From assembly GCA_026075535.2 (NCBI GenBank), contig AP026541.1, forward strand, positions 10,726,001 to 10,790,000: 64,000 bases of DNA. The letters are read 5' to 3'. Below, piece by piece: positions 60,084 to 64,000 of this stretch. Each line of letters starts with the position of its first letter. Position 1 is the stretch's first letter. Source of the DNA: Tricholoma matsutake (Eukaryota; Basidiomycota; Agaricomycetes; Agaricales; Tricholomataceae). The position numbers and the translations under genes were made by a program. Below the pieces are notes generated by a model. That model ran no database searches, was not told the origin of the DNA, and saw only the letters and a program-made list of their open reading frames with translations.

Positions 60084-60151
60084 CTATAAATTATTAAAAC
60101 ATATGTTAGTTGAAACCCAAAAAAAAACAGAAAAAAAAAAAAAAAACATAC
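60084..60151 (-). other. Intron-like cassette
   Basis: On the minus strand: CCAG|GTATGTTTTTTTT.., CAACTAACATATG, TTTATAG|GTTCTAACAG. The palindrome beside it is decayed (GACAATGTCTATCATCATCTGGGCCC). 68 nt. Confidence 0.5.
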
Positions 60152-60630
60152 CTGGGGCCCAGATGATGATAGACATTGTCTGTGCCTGTTTTGTGTGCGA
60201 TGGTTTCCATCATGTGCTGGTGAGGTGGCAGCTGTGGGTATTAGGTGTGGATGTTGACAAACTGGTGGTGGTAGTAGAGGGAGGAGAGAGGGAGGATGGC
60301 AGCGGCAGCATTGAAGGTACACATTGTCATCATCAACCACATCTGCCAGGTCATCAACCCATGGTTGCATGATGAACATGTGAATTTCTGTTTTCAGGAA
60401 ATGCTGAGAGGGACTTGGAAGAAATTTCAAACATAAGTCAAGCAGTCCTGAGGGCCTTAAGGACTTGCAAGCTCCTTACAGCCTTTATTTGCTGAAATGT
60501 CACTTATCTGCTTAGTAGATTATATCTGCTTGACTGGTCATCAATTTTAAGGAAAAAATTGTACTTATTTTCCTTAATAAGACTTAATTTCCTTAATTGG
60601 ACTCTAAGCTAAATAAGCTAAATAAGTTTG

Positions 60631-61247
60631 CCACCTCAACCACTCTGTGTGATGAACCCACTAATAATACTTGCACTGTGTTGGCCACTGCTTTGCATGG
60701 CATGTCCAAGTTCTTTCAGGGGAGGAGGGATATAAATAAATCTGAATCTGAATCCTTGCAAGTATTTTTGGCCCAGGTATCATGATTGGCAACAGTGATT
60801 ACTTGCAAAATTGACTGACCACATGGTTCATGCTGCACTCTCCTACACTGGAAGCTCTGTCAGTAGCAATGACTGCAAGTAGCCAATCCTCATGTACCCT
60901 AGTTTGCCAAGTTAAAGAGCCTGAACAATGTCATAGGTGGGCTTTAGGCACAAGGCAATGTACAAGCAACAATGGCTTTGCCAAACTTACATTGCAGTAT
61001 CATTCCAGCACACACATCTTTGAATCTTGATTGACCTTGAGGAGCACACCATGAGGGTGCACCAACATCCTCCCCCCCAACTTATTGAATCTTCTTATAT
61101 GCACAGTTGGTGTCCCATGCAATGTAGAACCTCAGGCAAGTCTCATCATCAATGCACCCCCTGCATGGCCAAGCAGGCTCAGATTGAGTATGGTGACAGT
61201 TTCAACTCTGTATTCTTGTACCAGTTGCATTGTCATGAAGGATCCCA
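60631..61247. other. No recognisable gene
   Basis: Short open frames without known motifs; no terminal repeats. Probably old transposon sequence that received the element at 61256. Confidence 0.4.
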
Positions 61248-61436
61248 CAAGCATATAGGCATGACAGGGGTTACCCTTATATCTATTTTACTCAACCCCT
61301 ACCCATACCTGTGAACACCATACCTGTACGGTAATGGGTGCAGTGTTACTGCAGGTTTGGGTGGGTTTACTACAGGTTTGAGCGGTTTCACTTGGTTTTC
61401 TACAGTTTTATTATAGATATATATAAGTAAGCTACA

Positions 61437-62030
61437 AAACCCTCCACTCGTGTTTGGAGTGAAGGAGGGGGGTTGTCATTGTTGTTGCCTAGATCAGAAG
61501 AACCCCCCACTGGCATTTGGAGCAAGGGAGGGGGTGGTGGCAGCCATAGTTGCATAGAAAAAAAGACAGGAACCCCCCACTTGCATTTGAAGTGAGGGAG
61601 GGGATGGGGGTGGCTGGTGTCACCCAGAAAGGAATACAAGAACCCCCCCCTCACATTTGAAGTGAGGGGGGGTGGCCATTGTTGCCTAGAAAAAGAAAAC
61701 TAGAACCCCCACTCGCATTTGAAGCGAGGGAGGGGTGGGCATGGCCAGTGTCACCTAGAAATGAAAACCAGAACCCCCCCCCTCATGTTTGAAGTGAGGG
61801 AGGGGTGTGTGTGTGGCTGTTGTCACCTAGAAACAAAAATTAGAAGCCCCCTCACATTTGAAGCAAGGGAGGGGATGGGGATGGCCATTGTCACCTAGAA
61901 AAAAAACCAGAACCCCCACTTGTGTTTGAAGTGAGGGAGGGGATGGGGGTGGCTGTTGTCACCTAGAATAGAATAACAAACCCCTCCACTCACATTTGGA
62001 GCAAGGGAGGGGGTGGTGGTGGTCACCCAG
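61437..62030. repeat. Tandem array of about nine units (about 60-67 bp), each a C-rich/G-rich hairpin
   Basis: Each unit is AACCCCCCACTCGCATTTGAAGCGAGGGAGGGG-like (both arms can pair) followed by a spacer such as GGCCATTGTCACCTAGAAA. Single copies of the same hairpin occur in other TAGGG-family elements (10793, 14220, 40817), so this copy is an expansion. Confidence 0.85.
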
Positions 62031-62047
62031 AGGGGGCTGGTTGTTGC

Positions 62048-62084
<37 letters not shown>

Positions 62085-62251
62085 GATCATTGTTGATGCT
62101 GATCAACAAAGTCAGGTGATTGGGCACCCGGCTATCGGTACCCGCAAAACCCATACAACTGCAGGAACAGGTATTGCCTGGGTATGGCAACGTCTGACCC
62201 ATACCCATATCCAAGCATACCCATGACCACATTATCATGGTGTTACCCATA

Positions 62252-62948
62252 TGTTAAGAACTGATCCTAGAGGCCGCTTCGGAATCCGACCGGACACTGC
62301 GGATGATGATGGTGGGAGATTGTTGGGTCGATGCGGATTCTGCGGGAGGGGAAACGGAAAGGACTTGGCTTCAGCTTGTAAGAAGCTGTGCCCTTCACCT
62401 CGTCTGGTGTCCTAATTTCAAGTTGAAGGTCTGGAGGTAGGAGCGGGGAAGTGTGGGTAAATGTGGGGAGGAGTACGGGGGGACTTAGGTTAAGTTCAGG
62501 TGAGACTAGAACTTCAGAGGGAGACTAGAGGATGAGTCGAATGGAGTTCAGACTCTTAGAGGACAGAGGTTGGAGTAGAAGGAGGTTTAGATTGGCAGAG
62601 TAAAGTCGAGTCTATGTCAATATACGGACTGAGGAGTACAAGGCAAAACTAACTAAGCTTAAATACTGTAGTCCGGAATAATGTGGAACAGGAATGAAGA
62701 CTGCGGCAGTGTCTCAACTGCGTATCTAGCGGGAGCCGCACAGGAATCCATAGTTGAATTTGCAATAGAGATGGCAGCCCTGGGAAGGCAGCCATGGATG
62801 CTGTACAAGGCGGCCTGGTGCACAGCAGTGTGGGCAGTGCAAGGCGGCTGGGAACAAAAATGGAAAGCGTAGACAAAAGTCAGGTTCGAGGTGCAGAAAA
62901 GGATTGGACGGATGTGGGTTCTGATTGGGCGAGGAACGGTTCTTGACA
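62252..62948. repeat. Solo LTR (697 bp)
   Basis: It starts TGTTAAGAACTGATCC and ends GGAACGGTTCTTGACA (a good terminal inverted pair, TG..CA). The target duplication CATA (4 bp; 62248-62251 and 62949-62952) joins the host family sequence TTACCCATA-CCTG correctly. It is unlike the other LTRs in the window. Confidence 0.85.
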
Positions 62949-63065
62949 CATACCTGTGTCATGCCTTACAAGCATAGCTAACAAGTATTGCAAGTTTCAT
63001 TAAGTACTGTGCAGATCATAGTAGTTTAGCATAGCATAATATACATCATCTCATATCTAATCAAT

Positions 63066-64000
63066 TCAAGCACAGTGGCATGATTGGCCACAGCTGGGGC
63101 ATTTAACTGTGGGTGCATGATTAGGGTCCAAGAAATCTTCTCTGAGTTTGAAAGGGTCATCATTCCATGAAATGAGGTATTTGACTATGGTCAGGTTCAA
63201 AAACTCAGTGCTCCATCCTCCCTAATCACAAATCCTTTGAAGGGACCATTGATGGTGGGAAGCAAAGTATTGGCAACCACCACATCAGAAGGAATGGGTC
63301 TCATATGGGTAGTGGTCCATGTTGATATCCAGGAGGTTGTTTCAGAAAAATTTCAAGAACTACTCTGAGGTCTGCAACTGACAAACCATTGGTGCATTTT
63401 TGTCAAGATCTGCAACCCAATCACTAGACCACTTTTGTCAAAAGAGATAGCCTTTATCAATTCCACTGACTTTCAGCCATTCTGCCAATCCATGGATGGG
63501 GCAGAGGTGTGCCTCCTCCTCTGGCTGCAGATGCAAATAGAATGGCTTGATGTCTGTCACAGGGTTTGACAGGTGATGCAACCAGACAGATTAAACCTTG
63601 ACTTATGACCAAACTGGTGTGTCTTCTGGAAGGGCAGCATGAGCTTGATCTTTGTGTCCAAGATAAATTCAATGTGGTGCATCTGAATCTTCAGTACTTC
63701 ATAGAAGTGCAGCAAGCACAAGAACAAGAGGGCATAAGCAGCTCCCAACATCCAGCAAACTTGGCCACCACCCCAAGTGTGAACATCCTTTCTCTTGTTC
63801 TGGTGGTAGTACCTGACAGGCTTGATATCCCAACATTTAGACTGGTGGTTGAAATCATAGATCTTCTTCAGGATGTCCTGTAGGAGAAAGGGCTGTGAGC
63901 ATTGTTAGGGGCAAACAAAAAATTGGGAATCCCAAAGTACAGGAGTGATGGCCCTGGTTTGAGTCTCCCCTGCACAAACTTTCCTCCACCAGCTGACCAT
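63066..64000 (-). pseudogene. Crypton-like tyrosine recombinase, C-terminal part, decayed
   Basis: Reading down from 64000: VLWDSQFF, a likely short intron ending CTCCTACAG near 63881, DILKKIYDFNHQ, KCWDIKPVRYYHQNKRK, GLAEWLKVSGIDKGYLF, then NNLLDINMDHYPYETHSF, GGCQYFASHHQWSLQRICD, GGWSTEFLNLTIVKYLISWNDDP and a C-terminal zinc-like CPSC..C before TGA (63066-63068). In tyrosine recombinases the H-x-x-R box is THSFR; here the Arg codon is a stop (63285-63287). The nucleophile Tyr would be in IVKYLIS. Other stops at 63438-63440 and 63342-63344 replace expected Arg. The start lies beyond the window. I recall this protein type from agaricomycete genomes, but the Crypton label is tentative. Confidence 0.75.

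Larger units (their letters stand above)
44036..60630. mobile_element. Probable outer TIR element hosting the gypsy element B
   Basis: Left zone 44036-44290 is rich in CTTAATT/AATTAAGCAG repeats, and right zone 60470-60630 carries their inverse (TTAATTTCCTTAATT, GCTAAATAAGCTA). The interior between 44290 and 44920 joins logically to 57300 onward once gypsy B is removed: the palindrome, then CATCATCCCCTTC and CCCTTCCCCTGCTG. The exact ends and an 8-bp duplication were not established. Confidence 0.45.
61256..62968. mobile_element. hAT-like element, TAGGC/TAGGG family, with a solo LTR inside
   Basis: It starts TAGGCATGACAGGGGTTACC and ends ACCTGTGTCATGCCTTA. The perfect 8-bp target duplication CAAGCATA lies at 61248-61255 and 62969-62976. 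It contains a hairpin array, a (TTG)n run at about 62047-62083 and a nested LTR near its right end. Confidence 0.93.

Noticed and set aside
62047..62083. Poly-leucine/poly-glutamine open frames
   Set aside because: Translation of a (TTG)n microsatellite within a hAT-like element.

Overview
The window is a transposon-dense stretch of a filamentous basidiomycete genome, most likely an agaricomycete. The grounds are short GT-AG introns of about 50-70 nt in the real genes, fungal-type Rab, eIF4A and ATP synthase epsilon proteins, and the mix of Ty3/gypsy and Ty1/copia elements, pogo-like and IS630-like DDE transposases, a Crypton-like tyrosine recombinase and a Ulp1-like peptidase gene with DDE transposase remnants around it. 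No species is assigned. All family calls come from reading conceptual translations and motifs by eye; no database search was run.

Layout. 1-10.6 kb: 3' end of a Ty3/gypsy element with its LTR, a minus-strand gypsy fragment, and several nested non-autonomous TIR elements. 10.6-14.55 kb: a hAT-like element carrying a second TIR element with a 150-bp repeat array. 14.7-15.6 kb: a decayed IS630/Tc1-type DDE transposase. 16.6-21.1 kb: a minus-strand pogo-like transposase, the best preserved transposase here, broken by two insertions. 22.4-27 kb: a Ty1/copia element split by part of another gypsy element. 27-36.4 kb: a low-repeat island with four credible host genes: eIF4A, a dual-specificity phosphatase, a Rab4/Ypt4-like GTPase and ATP synthase epsilon. 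37.5-40.3 kb: a decayed Ulp1-like gene hit by a hAT-like element. 40.6-43.6 kb: a decayed DDE_1 transposase hit by another. 44.9-57.3 kb: a complete but dead Ty3/gypsy element with 5-bp target duplications, carrying a solo LTR and three TIR elements, itself inside an older TIR element. 57.8-63 kb: more TIR elements, one with a solo LTR. 63.1-64 kb: a decayed tyrosine recombinase.

The most unusual content is in the non-autonomous elements. Eight-base target duplications can be read directly for most of them, which with TIRs starting TAGTG, TAGGG or YGAGTA points to the hAT superfamily; no hAT transposase was found. Elements with unrelated termini share internal modules: a palindrome GGGCCCAAACGA..TCGTTTGGGCCC next to a near-consensus spliceosomal intron (GTAAGT..CTAACTAAC..TTTTAG), and a second palindrome CGAGCAGTTGCTCG. 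One family also carries a tRNA-like A-box/B-box module near each end, pointing outward. A solo LTR carries a row of small hairpins with constant loop AAGCC and covarying stems. Premature stops in the dead transposon genes are mostly TGA where the family has arginine, as expected of CpG deamination.
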